DNA of 15,115 nucleotides, from positions 1 to 15,115 of the forward strand of contig CANHBA010000040.1 in NCBI GenBank assembly GCA_947458985.1, read 5' to 3'. Positions 1 to 7,016 of this stretch are shown one piece after another. The notes under the pieces were generated by a model, which was not told the origin of the DNA, made no database searches, and saw only the letters and a list, made by a program, of their open reading frames with translations. A program made the translations under genes and the position numbers. Origin of the DNA: Flavobacteriales bacterium (GTDB taxonomy: Bacteria; Bacteroidota; Bacteroidia; Flavobacteriales_D; Crocinitomicaceae). Within the stretch, counting starts at the first letter, position 1. Each line of letters begins with the position of its first letter.

Positions 1-1
1 A

Positions 2-220
2 GGCATCATGACCAACCCGAATGGTAACAAACAATCTGAAGGAAGACAAGATGCCTTAAAACCAGCGCCAACAACACCGAAGCCTGTAGCGCCAAAACCA
101 ACAACAACTCCGGCACCAACAACACCAAAGCCTGTAGCGCCAAAACCAACAACTACTGAGCCCGCTCCAAAGCCTCAGAAAACCAATGAAAATACCAACG
201 TTAAAGGAGGAGGTCGTTAG
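2..220 (+). CDS. 3' end of an unidentified gene with a proline/threonine-rich C-terminal tail (5' partial)
   Basis: The reading frame is open to the left edge (Gly-Ile-Met...) and ends at TAG 218-220, so only the last 72 or so codons are visible. The ATG at position 8 is probably internal, because the visible part is only a low-complexity tail: two 16-residue Pro/Thr/Lys repeats (PAPTTPKPVAPKPTTT), then a basic, Gly-rich end. Tails like this are usually extended, disordered linkers in envelope proteins. In many Flavobacteriia the gene before a SurA/PpiD-type isomerase encodes a CorC/HlyC-like membrane protein or LptC, so the missing part could be one of these. Nothing in the visible residues proves that. 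The gene is closed by its own hairpin, so the isomerase downstream is probably transcribed separately. Confidence 0.6.
   Translation, partial: GIMTNPNGNKQSEGRQDALKPAPTTPKPVAPKPTTTPAPTTPKPVAPKPTTTEPAPKPQKTNENTNVKGGGR
62..157 (+). repeat. Two tandem 48-nt direct repeats in the proline-rich tail
   Basis: Units at 62-109 and 110-157 each encode PAPTTPKPVAPKPTTT with identical protein sequence and only a few synonymous differences (for example ccagcgcca against ccggcacca). The repeat is in frame and extends the Pro-rich tail. Its near identity suggests a fairly recent slippage or unequal-exchange duplication. Confidence 0.85.
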
Positions 221-232
221 ACCTCCTTTTTT
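203..232 (+). terminator. Hairpin terminator overlapping the stop codon of the truncated first gene
   Basis: Bases 203-214 pair with 221-232 (core AGGAGGT with ACCTCCT, extended by two G-T pairs and three A-T pairs), leaving a six-base loop 215-220 that contains the TAG stop. The right arm ends in a run of six T, giving the U-tract of an intrinsic terminator. It separates the first gene from the isomerase at 297. Confidence 0.7.
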
Positions 233-244
233 GTGCCCAAATAC

Positions 245-275
245 TTGGGGCTCTGCTCAAATCTTCCTATATTCG
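245..275 (+). promoter_or_regulatory. Candidate Bacteroidota-type promoter for the peptidyl-prolyl isomerase
   Basis: TTG at 245-247, a 20-nt spacer and TATATTCG at 268-275 resemble the Bacteroidota vegetative promoter (TTG, 17-23 nt, TAnnTTTG) with one mismatch in the -7 element. It lies just after a terminator and would give a leader of about 10-15 nt before the ATG at 297. This is motif evidence only. Confidence 0.4.
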
Positions 276-296
276 CAATCTTAAAATCGAACACAA

Positions 297-2525
297 ATGG
301 CATTAATTGGTAAAATTCGCGCAAAATCTGGCTTACTCGTAGCAATGATTGGTATCGCCTTGTTGGCTTTCATTCTTAATGATTACCAAAGTTTATTTGG
401 TATAGGTGAGGGTGAGTACGGCATCGGTCTCGTTTTCGGAGAAAAAGCAGACCCCGCAACCTACAGCATTGCGAGTGCTAAATTTCAAGAGCAAGAGCGC
501 AATCAAGCCGCTCAAAACAACAAAGAATTCACAGAGACCGACATGGAAGCTGCCAGCGACAAAGCTTGGAACTTCTTAGTAGACTCCACTATTCTTAGTT
601 TGGAATACGAAAAACTCGGAATCGCTGTAACTGACCGCGAACTCGAATCTTACTGGTATGCAAAAGACGGCTTCAGTGTCATTCAAGACCTCAGCCAGTT
701 TTTTACAGATTCTCTCACCGGGATCCAAACGCCACAATCCATTGAAAATGGGCGCGTCAAACTGAAAGCTACCTTGGATAACCTCAAAAAATCTAAAGAA
801 GCACAAGCCGTAGATCAATGGAACGGTTTCAAAGCTTACCATACCGACCGTCGCAAAACAGAAAAATACTTTGGCTTGCTCAAACAAGGTGTTTACGTAA
901 CCAACCTAGAAGCCGAAGACCAATACTACGCCAACAACGAAAAGAAAACCATTTCTTTTGTTGTGCGTCGTTACTCTGAAATCTCCGATGCAGACATCAA
1001 AGTATCTGAAGCTGAATTGAAAAGCTACTTTGACGAGCACAAAGGCGACAAAAAATACTTAGTGCGCAACGCCAGCCGCGATATCAAAATGTTTGATGTA
1101 AATATCCGTCCTTCAAAAGCCGATTCTACTGTATTTACAACCAAAATGAACACCCTTCGCGCAGGTTTTTCTGCAAGCACCAACGACTCCACTTTTGTTG
1201 CCAAAAACAGTGAAACACCTGTCTACTTTAGCGACAAACGCGCTACCTCAGTGCCAGAAGGTCATCCAAAAGCAGACCGCTACCAAACTTACCCAATGAG
1301 CCTCGACACTATCTTTAAAACAGCTGCTTTGGGTCAATTAGTTGGTCCATATGTTTCTAAAGAGAAAATGGTTTTGTCTAAAGTGATTGGTTTTACGCCT
1401 GCAAGCCTCAAAGCACGTCACATCCTTATTTCTACGAATAGTTCAAAAGACGAAAAAATCATTGCTGCCAAAAAGAAAACAGCAGACAGCATCGCCAAAG
1501 TTTTGAACAAAACCAACTGGGACGCCATGGTTAAAAAATATTCAGATGATCCAGGATCCAAAGACAAAGGTGGTGTTTACGAAGACTTCCTAGAGGGCGA
1601 CATGGTGAAAGAATTCGGTGGCTATTGTGCTACTGCGCCTATCGGAAAAGTTGGCGTAGTAAAAACAGATTTCGGTTTTCACATCATCGAAGTACTTGAG
1701 CGCTCTGCTAGTAAATTCCCGCTTCTTGCCTCTGTAACTGTTACCTTCAAACCTTCTGACGAAACCGTTGCTAACATGGAAAGCGAAGTAAATGGTATCT
1801 TATTGAAACTCGATCGCAAAATTTCCAAAGAAGAAGACCCATTCAAAAAGTCTACACTATTTGATACTATTGTTACACGTGCCAACTACGCTCCACGCGT
1901 TATTCAAATTGAAGACAAAGCTCCAAAAGTATTTGGTTTTGTTACCACAATGGCCCGCGACCGCGTACTAGAAATGGCTTATGCTGAAGACGCAACTGTC
2001 GGCACTATGACCATGTCACCAATTCGCGACAAAGAAAAATACGTTATCGCCATGATTAGCGCAATTCGTCCGGAAGGAGAACCGCTCTTTGAAAACGTTC
2101 GTGCACAAATGGAAAGAGAAATCATCCAAGAGAAAAAAGCAAAACGCTTCATGAATCAAATGGCTGGCAAATCTTTACAAGCAGCGTCAAAACGCTTCAA
2201 TACACCTGTTATCGACGCAGAAGTTACCTTTGGAAATCCACAAATCTCAAACGCAGGTTATGAGCCTACCATCATCGGTAATCTCTTCTCTGGAGCGCTC
2301 AAAAAAGGTCAACGTACACTTCCATTGAAAGGTGAAACCGGAGTTTACGTGATTCAAATCAAATCGAGTACTAAAGCGCCAGCAACGACAAATTTCCAAG
2401 CTGAAAAAGACCAATTAGCTCAAGGTTTGGCGGGTCAAGTAGAAGGTCAAGCAATGGGTGGTTTACGCAAAAAAGCAGCTGTTGTAGACAACCGCATGCT
2501 TTCTCAACTCGGCGTTCGACTATAA
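297..2525 (+). CDS. SurA/PpiD-type peptidyl-prolyl cis-trans isomerase, membrane-anchored
   Basis: This 742-aa protein is a periplasmic folding factor that isomerises prolyl bonds and chaperones outer-membrane and secreted proteins. A short basic N-terminus (MALIGKIRAKSG) precedes one hydrophobic helix at about residues 13-30, which anchors it in the inner membrane as in PpiD. A long charged SurA-N-like helical region follows. The parvulin domain spans about residues 370-468: ARHIL with His375, then the GG-x-x-x-x-F and MVKEF turns, and FGFHIIEV with His462, matching the two histidines of parvulin active sites. The remaining 270 or so residues form a C-terminal chaperone-like region. The length is normal for Bacteroidota homologues. 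The ATG at 297 is preferred because it places the basic-hydrophobic anchor at the N-terminus. There is no Shine-Dalgarno, which is usual for the phylum. The next gene starts one base after the stop, so the two are probably cotranscribed. I did not assign ppiD or surA because the Bacteroidota family is distinct. Confidence 0.92.
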   Translation: MALIGKIRAKSGLLVAMIGIALLAFILNDYQSLFGIGEGEYGIGLVFGEKADPATYSIASAKFQEQERNQAAQNNKEFTETDMEAASDKAWNFLVDSTILSLEYEKLGIAVTDRELESYWYAKDGFSVIQDLSQFFTDSLTGIQTPQSIENGRVKLKATLDNLKKSKEAQAVDQWNGFKAYHTDRRKTEKYFGLLKQGVYVTNLEAEDQYYANNEKKTISFVVRRYSEISDADIKVSEAELKSYFDEHKGDKKYLVRNASRDIKMFDVNIRPSKADSTVFTTKMNTLRAGFSASTNDSTFVAKNSETPVYFSDKRATSVPEGHPKADRYQTYPMSLDTIFKTAALGQLVGPYVSKEKMVLSKVIGFTPASLKARHILISTNSSKDEKIIAAKKKTADSIAKVLNKTNWDAMVKKYSDDPGSKDKGGVYEDFLEGDMVKEFGGYCATAPIGKVGVVKTDFGFHIIEVLERSASKFPLLASVTVTFKPSDETVANMESEVNGILLKLDRKISKEEDPFKKSTLFDTIVTRANYAPRVIQIEDKAPKVFGFVTTMARDRVLEMAYAEDATVGTMTMSPIRDKEKYVIAMISAIRPEGEPLFENVRAQMEREIIQEKKAKRFMNQMAGKSLQAASKRFNTPVIDAEVTFGNPQISNAGYEPTIIGNLFSGALKKGQRTLPLKGETGVYVIQIKSSTKAPATTNFQAEKDQLAQGLAGQVEGQAMGGLRKKAAVVDNRMLSQLGVRL

Positions 2526-2526
2526 A

Positions 2527-3096
2527 ATGACTAAAGCCGAAATTCGCCAGCTTTACAAAGCCAAGCGAGCTCAGCTAAGCCCTTACGATCTCACAAAAAT
2601 CTCAGCACAAATCCAAGGGTTTGTGCTGGATTATTTTAGCTTCTCTTCTAAATTCGTGAGCATCTTTTTACCCATCGAGCAACAGAAAGAGATTTCCACT
2701 TACGGCATATTAGAAGACATCCTACTAAAAGGGGGGTATCCCATTTTATCTAAAGCCAATTTCTCAGACCACAGCCTCACGCTCTATCACTACGAGCATC
2801 CGAGTCAATTGGAGATAAGTTCATTTGGCATACCAGAGCCGAAACACGGCCGTACCATCTTAGCCAGCAAATTAGATTACGTTTTTGTTCCCCTACTCGC
2901 TGTCAACTCAGCTGGGCAACGCGTAGGCTACGGAAAAGGCTTCTACGACCGTTTACTCAAGCAATGCAAGCCAGAATGTCTATTTATCGGTTTGCATCTT
3001 TTTGACGAGTTTGTGTCCATCTCTGACCTCCATGAGGCAGACATACCACTGCACCTTTGTTTTACACCAGGAGGCGTTTATGATTTCAGAAAATAG
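2527..3096 (+). CDS. 5-formyltetrahydrofolate cyclo-ligase (5,10-methenyltetrahydrofolate synthetase)
   Basis: This cytosolic enzyme of one-carbon metabolism converts 5-formyltetrahydrofolate and ATP to 5,10-methenyltetrahydrofolate, returning the storage folate to the active pool. At 189 aa it has the normal family length. The N-terminal MTKAEIRQLYKAKRAQLS carries the basic residues that start the family and contact ATP. VFVPLLAVNSAGQR (from residue 119) and the glycine-rich GYGKGFYDR at residues 134-142 are the diagnostic C-terminal signature. It ends in PGGVYDFRK, also typical. Only one base separates its ATG from the stop of the isomerase gene, so it is the second gene of that operon. Its last 17 nt overlap the start of a small membrane-protein gene, and the Gly-Gly codons near its end also form that gene's ribosome binding site. 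Confidence 0.95.
   Translation: MTKAEIRQLYKAKRAQLSPYDLTKISAQIQGFVLDYFSFSSKFVSIFLPIEQQKEISTYGILEDILLKGGYPILSKANFSDHSLTLYHYEHPSQLEISSFGIPEPKHGRTILASKLDYVFVPLLAVNSAGQRVGYGKGFYDRLLKQCKPECLFIGLHLFDEFVSISDLHEADIPLHLCFTPGGVYDFRK
3069..3074 (+). promoter_or_regulatory. Shine-Dalgarno sequence of the 56-aa membrane-protein gene
   Basis: AGGAGG lies five bases before ATG 3080 and is a perfect match to the anti-Shine-Dalgarno. It sits inside the cyclo-ligase gene, where the same bases contribute to Pro-Gly-Gly codons. Because most genes here lack such a site, it fixes the start of the small gene at 3080 rather than at the earlier in-frame ATG 3002. A chance origin from the conserved Gly-Gly codons cannot be excluded. 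Confidence 0.55.
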
Positions 3097-3250
3097 CAAT
3101 CAAGGCAAGTTTCACCTCTTGGCCATTCTATTGATTCCAGTAAATATGGTTGCATTGTTTTTAATGCCACAAAGGTTTTGGTGGCTCAGCATTGCTATTT
3201 TGCTAGCGTCAGGGGTGCTTACCTTTTTGGTTTTGAAGAAGACTTCTTAA
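3080..3250 (+). CDS. Small two-helix membrane protein of unknown function (56 aa), overlapping genes at both ends
   Basis: From ATG 3080 the frame encodes MISENSNQGK, a hydrophobic segment (about residues 11-30), a short MPQR turn, a second hydrophobic segment (about 33-52) and a KKTS end. This reads as a helical hairpin in the inner membrane. Positive charges at both ends favour a cytoplasmic N- and C-terminus. The frame is open back to 3002, but the extra 26 residues are an out-of-frame reading of the cyclo-ligase gene and have no hydrophobic or signal character. The strong AGGAGG also points to 3080. The first 17 nt overlap the cyclo-ligase gene, which suggests translational coupling, and the last 32 nt overlap the 3' end of the convergent DUF4920 gene. 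I recognise no family. The composition argues for a real protein, and the short length keeps the call moderate. Confidence 0.65.
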   Translation: MISENSNQGKFHLLAILLIPVNMVALFLMPQRFWWLSIAILLASGVLTFLVLKKTS

Positions 3251-3707
3251 CCCACACGCCATCAGCTTCAAAATTCAATTCGATTTTTGGTGCCGTAATG
3301 CGGTCGATATCGGCCTGAGGCGCTTTAGCATCTTCTAAGAAATGTTTTTGAAGCTCAACTGAAATGGTGTCAAAATAAGCCCTGCCATGAAAATACGCGA
3401 CAGAATTGATTTCAGTAACGGGTGGAATCAGGAAGTGATCTTTGAAGCGCACGCGGATCATGTCGCCGTTGCTTGGCTGAACCTTTACCCAACAACCAGC
3501 ACTCTGACAAACACCGATGAGCGGAGCAGAAAAAGTAAAGGTGTCGTTTTGAGGTTGCGCTTTAAAGGTGAGCAACATTTGATCGAGAGAAACCGCTTGT
3601 GTGCTATCTACATCTACCGGGCCGTAATGTTTGTAGGCAATTTTAGAAGAGTTACAGCTCGTAACAAGCAAAGCAGCTAAAGATAGCGGGAAAAGTATTT
3701 TTTTCAT
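3219..3707 (-). CDS. DUF4920 domain lipoprotein
   Basis: This 162-aa protein begins MKKILFPLSLAALLVTSC, a lipoprotein signal peptide with a lipobox (LVTSC, acylated Cys18), so the mature protein should sit on an inner- or outer-membrane leaflet. Residues about 40-160 match the DUF4920 pattern: GVCQSAGCW, with Cys67 and Cys72 flanking a glycine, followed by VRFKDHFLIPP and a conserved Asp/Glu-rich C-terminal strand. The function of DUF4920 is not established. The paired cysteines in CxxxGCW could bind a metal or undergo redox chemistry, but that is conjecture. The gene lies 30 nt downstream of another minus-strand exported-protein gene, probably in one transcript. Its last 32 nt overlap the convergent 56-aa gene. 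Confidence 0.85.
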   Translation of the reverse strand: MKKILFPLSLAALLVTSCNSSKIAYKHYGPVDVDSTQAVSLDQMLLTFKAQPQNDTFTFSAPLIGVCQSAGCWVKVQPSNGDMIRVRFKDHFLIPPVTEINSVAYFHGRAYFDTISVELQKHFLEDAKAPQADIDRITAPKIELNFEADGVWVKKSSSKPKR

Positions 3708-3737
3708 GTTGAAAATCAGTAGAAACTGAGCTGGATA

Positions 3738-4106
3738 TTATTGTAAAAAGGTGTCAAAGAAAGTACCGAGGTCGTAAGTACGGTTGTCTACTTGTACATT
3801 GGCAATTTGATTGGCACCTAAAAAACGCAAAATAACGCGTCGTGAATTCGCGTCGTTTGAAACCATGTGAAAAGTAGCAACATGAGACTTTGCATCAAAT
3901 GCTACGGTGAACATATTGGTGTAGTATTTGGCATACATCACGACATTTTCTTCTGTTACTTCTGCAGGAAGCGTAAGTGCGATATGGCCAGTTGCGATAC
4001 CGCCTTGAAGTTCAGCTTTGTTAGCAGCGCTTGCACTGAGGGTTTTTTGTCCAAAAACTAGCAGGTTAAGACCGAGCGCTAAAACAAGAAGAGTCACCTT
4101 TTTCAT
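3738..4106 (-). CDS. Small secreted protein of unknown function
   Basis: The 122-aa protein starts MKKVTLLVLALGLNLLVFGQ, a classic Sec signal peptide cleaved after the G-Q region. The mature part of about 100 residues is predicted soluble and mixed alpha/beta, and ends YDLGTFFDTFLQ. An in-frame ATG exists at 4127, but it would put seven extra residues in front of the lysine-rich signal-peptide start, so 4106 is preferred. No cysteine or recognisable motif is present in the mature part, and I do not recognise the family. It is the promoter-proximal gene of a two-gene minus-strand unit with the DUF4920 lipoprotein, so both products are exported and may share a process. Confidence 0.75.
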   Translation of the reverse strand: MKKVTLLVLALGLNLLVFGQKTLSASAANKAELQGGIATGHIALTLPAEVTEENVVMYAKYYTNMFTVAFDAKSHVATFHMVSNDANSRRVILRFLGANQIANVQVDNRTYDLGTFFDTFLQ

Positions 4107-4111
4107 AGTTA

Positions 4112-4137
4112 CAAATTTAGTTAGCATAAAACTACAA
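4112..4137 (-). promoter_or_regulatory. Candidate promoter of the minus-strand two-gene unit
   Basis: On the minus strand TAAATTTG (4119 to 4112) is a perfect TAnnTTTG -7 element, and TTTTG (4139 to 4135) lies upstream with a 15-nt spacer, two bases shorter than the usual minimum. Only five bases separate the -7 element from the start codon at 4106, so the transcript would be nearly leaderless. The region is AT-rich, so a chance match is possible. Confidence 0.3.
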
Positions 4138-4159
4138 AATATTTCAATAATTTGGTACT

Positions 4160-4774
4160 GTGGTATCTTTAATCTTACAACATCAGGAATTGTGGCCTGA
4201 AGCAGGCTGCGATGAAGCTGGACGCGGTTGTCTTGCTGGCCCCGTGGTGGCCGCTGCGGTTATACTCGATCCAAAAAATCCAATCGCTGCACTAAATGAT
4301 TCAAAGCAATTGAGCTTGAAAAAAAGAAATCAATTGAGAGAAGAAATTCTAGAAAAGGCACTGAGCTACGGAATCGGCATCGTAGACCACAAAGAAATTG
4401 ATCAAATCAATATTCTGAATGCAAGTATTTTGGCCATGCATAGAGCGCTGGCACAAATGCCAATTCAACCTCAATTTATTCTGGTCGACGGCAACCGCTT
4501 CAAACCGTATCAAACCCTACCACACGCCTGCATGATCAAAGGAGACGCGCGCTTTTCAAGCATTGCAGCGGCGAGTATTTTAGCCAAAACAGAAAGAGAT
4601 CAACTGATGTCAGAACTGCACCGACAATACCCAGCATATGCTTGGGAGCGCAATCAGGGCTACCCTACCCAAGCCCATCGCAAGGCCATTGCTGCTTTCG
4701 GACCAAGCCCCTATCATCGCCTGACCTTCCAATTATTGCCAAAAGAAAATCAACTCGACCTCTTCAAACCATAA
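4160..4774 (+). CDS. rnhB: Ribonuclease HII
   Basis: This cytosolic endonuclease cuts the RNA strand of RNA-DNA hybrids and starts removal of misincorporated ribonucleotides. The 204-aa protein carries all four acidic catalytic positions: Asp18 and Glu19 in GCDEAGRGCLAGP, Asp110 in ILVDGN, and Asp129 in MIKGDARF, with spacing close to the E. coli enzyme. DSKQLS, IAAASILAK and the C-terminal HRLTFQLL are also family signatures. The frame opens only at 4151 after an in-frame TAA (4148-4150), and no ATG precedes the catalytic DEAGRG motif, so GTG 4160 is the likely start. It gives a normal 14-residue lead-in. The gene is divergent from the secreted-protein gene at 4106, with 53 nt between the starts. 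Confidence 0.95.
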   Translation: MVSLILQHQELWPEAGCDEAGRGCLAGPVVAAAVILDPKNPIAALNDSKQLSLKKRNQLREEILEKALSYGIGIVDHKEIDQINILNASILAMHRALAQMPIQPQFILVDGNRFKPYQTLPHACMIKGDARFSSIAAASILAKTERDQLMSELHRQYPAYAWERNQGYPTQAHRKAIAAFGPSPYHRLTFQLLPKENQLDLFKP

Positions 4775-4818
4775 TTGAATCATGGTCGTGTACACAACAA
4801 GCTGTTGATTAGATTCAA
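4775..4818. repeat. Nested inverted repeat downstream of rnhB
   Basis: TTGAATC at 4775-4781 is complementary to GATTCAA at 4812-4818. Inside lies a second hairpin, CAACA 4795-4799 with TGTTG 4803-4807 around a three-base loop. It starts immediately after the rnhB stop and may stabilise the 3' end or act as a weak terminator. There is no T-run, so it is not a standard intrinsic terminator. Confidence 0.35.
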
Positions 4819-4828
4819 AACGAAGGTC

Positions 4829-4857
4829 TTAAAGCGCTCAGACAAGTCTTAACTTTG
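4829..4857 (+). promoter_or_regulatory. Candidate promoter of the 715-aa protein and OmpA-family gene pair
   Basis: TAACTTTG at 4850-4857 is a perfect TAnnTTTG -7 element. The position expected for the -33 element holds TTA (4829-4831) instead of TTG, with an 18-nt spacer. GTCTTAA occurs twice, at 4826-4832 and 4846-4852. The ATG at 4869 would follow a leader of only about five bases. Confidence 0.35.
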
Positions 4858-4868
4858 AAAAAAAAGAA

Positions 4869-7016
4869 ATGCGTCAACGTCTTGTCTTGTTTGTAATCGG
4901 CCTTTTAGCATTTAGCTGGGTTGTTTTCAGTTCTTACGATTTACTTTCCAATGAAAATCTTGTTGATTTCAGGAACTACTTCAATCGAAAAGACCAAGTT
5001 GTATATGTTATTCAAGATCCGCAAGCACTCGATTGGGAAACCGAGCGCATGGTCACCACTGAGCTCAACCAAAGTCTTTATTTCTCAATTCTGAAACGCA
5101 GCCAAGAACCTATCACCTTCTTTTTTAGTGCCAAAACAACTAAAATGCTTCTCGAGAAAAAAGGAAATTGGACTCAAAAAGAAGTTGCGCAACTCTTTAA
5201 AAATGGACTCTTTCCATTGAAAATGGGGAAGTTGAAAACATTTGAATTCGGCAAATTACACGGGCAGTACAACCGCAATCAGTTGCTTATCTATGAAAAA
5301 GACTTGCCAAAACCCGCACCAATAAATATTCGGATGAGCAGCAAGGCGAGCTATGCTTGGTTCAAATGGGCAAAAGATCAACAGCCCCGCCTGACGGAAA
5401 CCTATCTTAAAAAAGAAGGTCTTTACCGTTATATCAAATATAAAAACCCCAATACTTCATTGCGCAAAGTAGACGATCAGGCTTTGTTTTCTGCTGTGAC
5501 GCCTGATTTTTTTAGACAATATTACTTTTACGAGAAAAGTTATGCCCTGCAACTCGACCCAAATTTTAAAAACTCCCCTTGGTTCAAGTGTATTCAGCAG
5601 GGGTTTGTCCACCTGAAAAAAGACAGCTCAAGCCTAATCATTTTTGACTTTGAAGACAACGCGCACCCCATCCAAACCCTCAATGAATTTTTCAGAAAAG
5701 AGGAACTCAATACCGAAAGTGCTGCGTTTGAAAAGCTACATTTTTCTAAAATAATAAACGCAAACCATCAAACTTGGCATGTCGGGGTGTTTGGTCAATT
5801 TGGCTTTGCAAGCCCAGATAAATCATTGCTAGACCAAGCTCTTGCTGCGGCGAGCCTTGGGCAAACCCTTGCGCAGAACGAAAATAAAGCCGAACGCTTT
5901 TACGCCAATATGCCGCGCAAGGTTAGCGCGCGTTGGGTTGACCAAAATCAAAAGAAAACAGTTACCCTACTCGGCAAGCAAATCGTAGAAACGAGTTACC
6001 AAAAATTGGCCGCTCAAACACAACAAAATCAAGAAGAAATCCGCGACTACTTTGTCATGAACCCAGGATTTAGGGTCTTGCGCTTTGCCGCTTTTGCCGA
6101 ACGAGGGAACCTTATTACTTACAATGAAAACCACCAACTCGTGGGTTATATCAATGGGCTGCGCAAATGGGAAAAAGCGCTTACGCAAGAAGTCGTAGAC
6201 CTTTACCAAATTGCGGCATTTGCTCAATTTGTTTGCGTTCAATTTGAACACGAAGCACAACTTTACGACAAAACAGGGAAACTCGTTTATCGCCTCACGC
6301 ACGAAGCGGGCTCGCGCATACAAGTACTCGAAAACAAGGGTAAAAAAGAATTCATCTGTTCCAATGGCGGATCAGCAGTGCAGTTAGTCAATGAAAGCGG
6401 TGGCGTCATCAAACAATTTGGCGTGGCAGGAAAAGTGCGCGCGCTGCATGGCTTCAAACAAAATGGCAAAGCATACGTCAGTATTTTAACGGACAAACAA
6501 CACAATATCATCGATCTAAATAAAAGAAAGGTAGCTATCAAGCAAAATGCAGACTCCACCTACGTTTTGGTCGGCAACACAACTGCTGCATTTGCGGTTC
6601 AAGTCCTCAAAACAACAGCCACCGTGCTGTCCCTAGATGGGCAAAAACAATTTGCAGTACCTTCTAACGTTGAATGTGTCGGCTCTTATATGCAAGCTTC
6701 AAACCAAATACTTGTTTTCAAACGCAATAAAGCGCTTTATGCATTTGATACAAAAGGCAAGCGGGTATGGGAAAAATCACTTGACGCAATTGAACTGACC
6801 CAATTCACAAGTTTTTATGGCCCGAACAAAAAAGCAATTTTAGGAATTATCGACGCAGTAGGCAACCAAATCTACTTACTCGACGACTTAGGACGTAACT
6901 TAGATGCTGAAAAGCGCCATGGTGAACAAGAAGTACAACTAAGTGCATTTGGCAACAACGCGTATTCGGTCACCACATTTTTAGGAACCTACATCATCCA
7001 ATATACCAAACAATGA
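4869..7016 (+). CDS. N-terminally anchored periplasmic protein with a beta-propeller-like C-terminal region, function unknown
   Basis: The 715-aa protein begins MRQRLVLFVIGLLAFSWVVF, a basic start plus one hydrophobic helix. There is no obvious cleavage site, so it is probably a signal anchor facing the periplasm. Residues about 35-430 form a mixed domain. One segment (FGFASPDKSLLDQALAAASL, about residues 310-340) resembles the pattern seen in DUF3352-type proteins, but I would not assign it. From about residue 435 to the end, repeated strand pairs of the form hydrophobic strand, turn with D-x-x-G-K or N-x-x, hydrophobic strand (LYDKTGKLVYRL, YAFDTKGKRVWEKSL, YLLDDLGRNL) look like blades of a PQQ/WD-type propeller. 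The start follows an A-rich leader without a Shine-Dalgarno. Its TGA overlaps the ATG of the OmpA-family gene, so both are translated from one message, and a joint role in the envelope is likely. Confidence 0.8.
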   Translation: MRQRLVLFVIGLLAFSWVVFSSYDLLSNENLVDFRNYFNRKDQVVYVIQDPQALDWETERMVTTELNQSLYFSILKRSQEPITFFFSAKTTKMLLEKKGNWTQKEVAQLFKNGLFPLKMGKLKTFEFGKLHGQYNRNQLLIYEKDLPKPAPINIRMSSKASYAWFKWAKDQQPRLTETYLKKEGLYRYIKYKNPNTSLRKVDDQALFSAVTPDFFRQYYFYEKSYALQLDPNFKNSPWFKCIQQGFVHLKKDSSSLIIFDFEDNAHPIQTLNEFFRKEELNTESAAFEKLHFSKIINANHQTWHVGVFGQFGFASPDKSLLDQALAAASLGQTLAQNENKAERFYANMPRKVSARWVDQNQKKTVTLLGKQIVETSYQKLAAQTQQNQEEIRDYFVMNPGFRVLRFAAFAERGNLITYNENHQLVGYINGLRKWEKALTQEVVDLYQIAAFAQFVCVQFEHEAQLYDKTGKLVYRLTHEAGSRIQVLENKGKKEFICSNGGSAVQLVNESGGVIKQFGVAGKVRALHGFKQNGKAYVSILTDKQHNIIDLNKRKVAIKQNADSTYVLVGNTTAAFAVQVLKTTATVLSLDGQKQFAVPSNVECVGSYMQASNQILVFKRNKALYAFDTKGKRVWEKSLDAIELTQFTSFYGPNKKAILGIIDAVGNQIYLLDDLGRNLDAEKRHGEQEVQLSAFGNNAYSVTTFLGTYIIQYTKQ

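Noticed and set aside
8..220. ATG at position 8 as a true start of a 70-aa protein
   Set aside because: The frame is open to the window edge and the sequence is only a low-complexity tail without a domain or signal, so a truncated longer gene is more likely.
3002..3079. Upstream extension of the 56-aa membrane protein to ATG 3002
   Set aside because: The extra 26 residues are an out-of-frame reading of the cyclo-ligase gene, and the strong AGGAGG supports the start at 3080.
3387..3680. Plus-strand open frame of 97 aa opposite the DUF4920 gene
   Set aside because: The minus strand encodes a lipoprotein signal and DUF4920 motifs over the same interval, and the plus frame has neither start context nor motifs.
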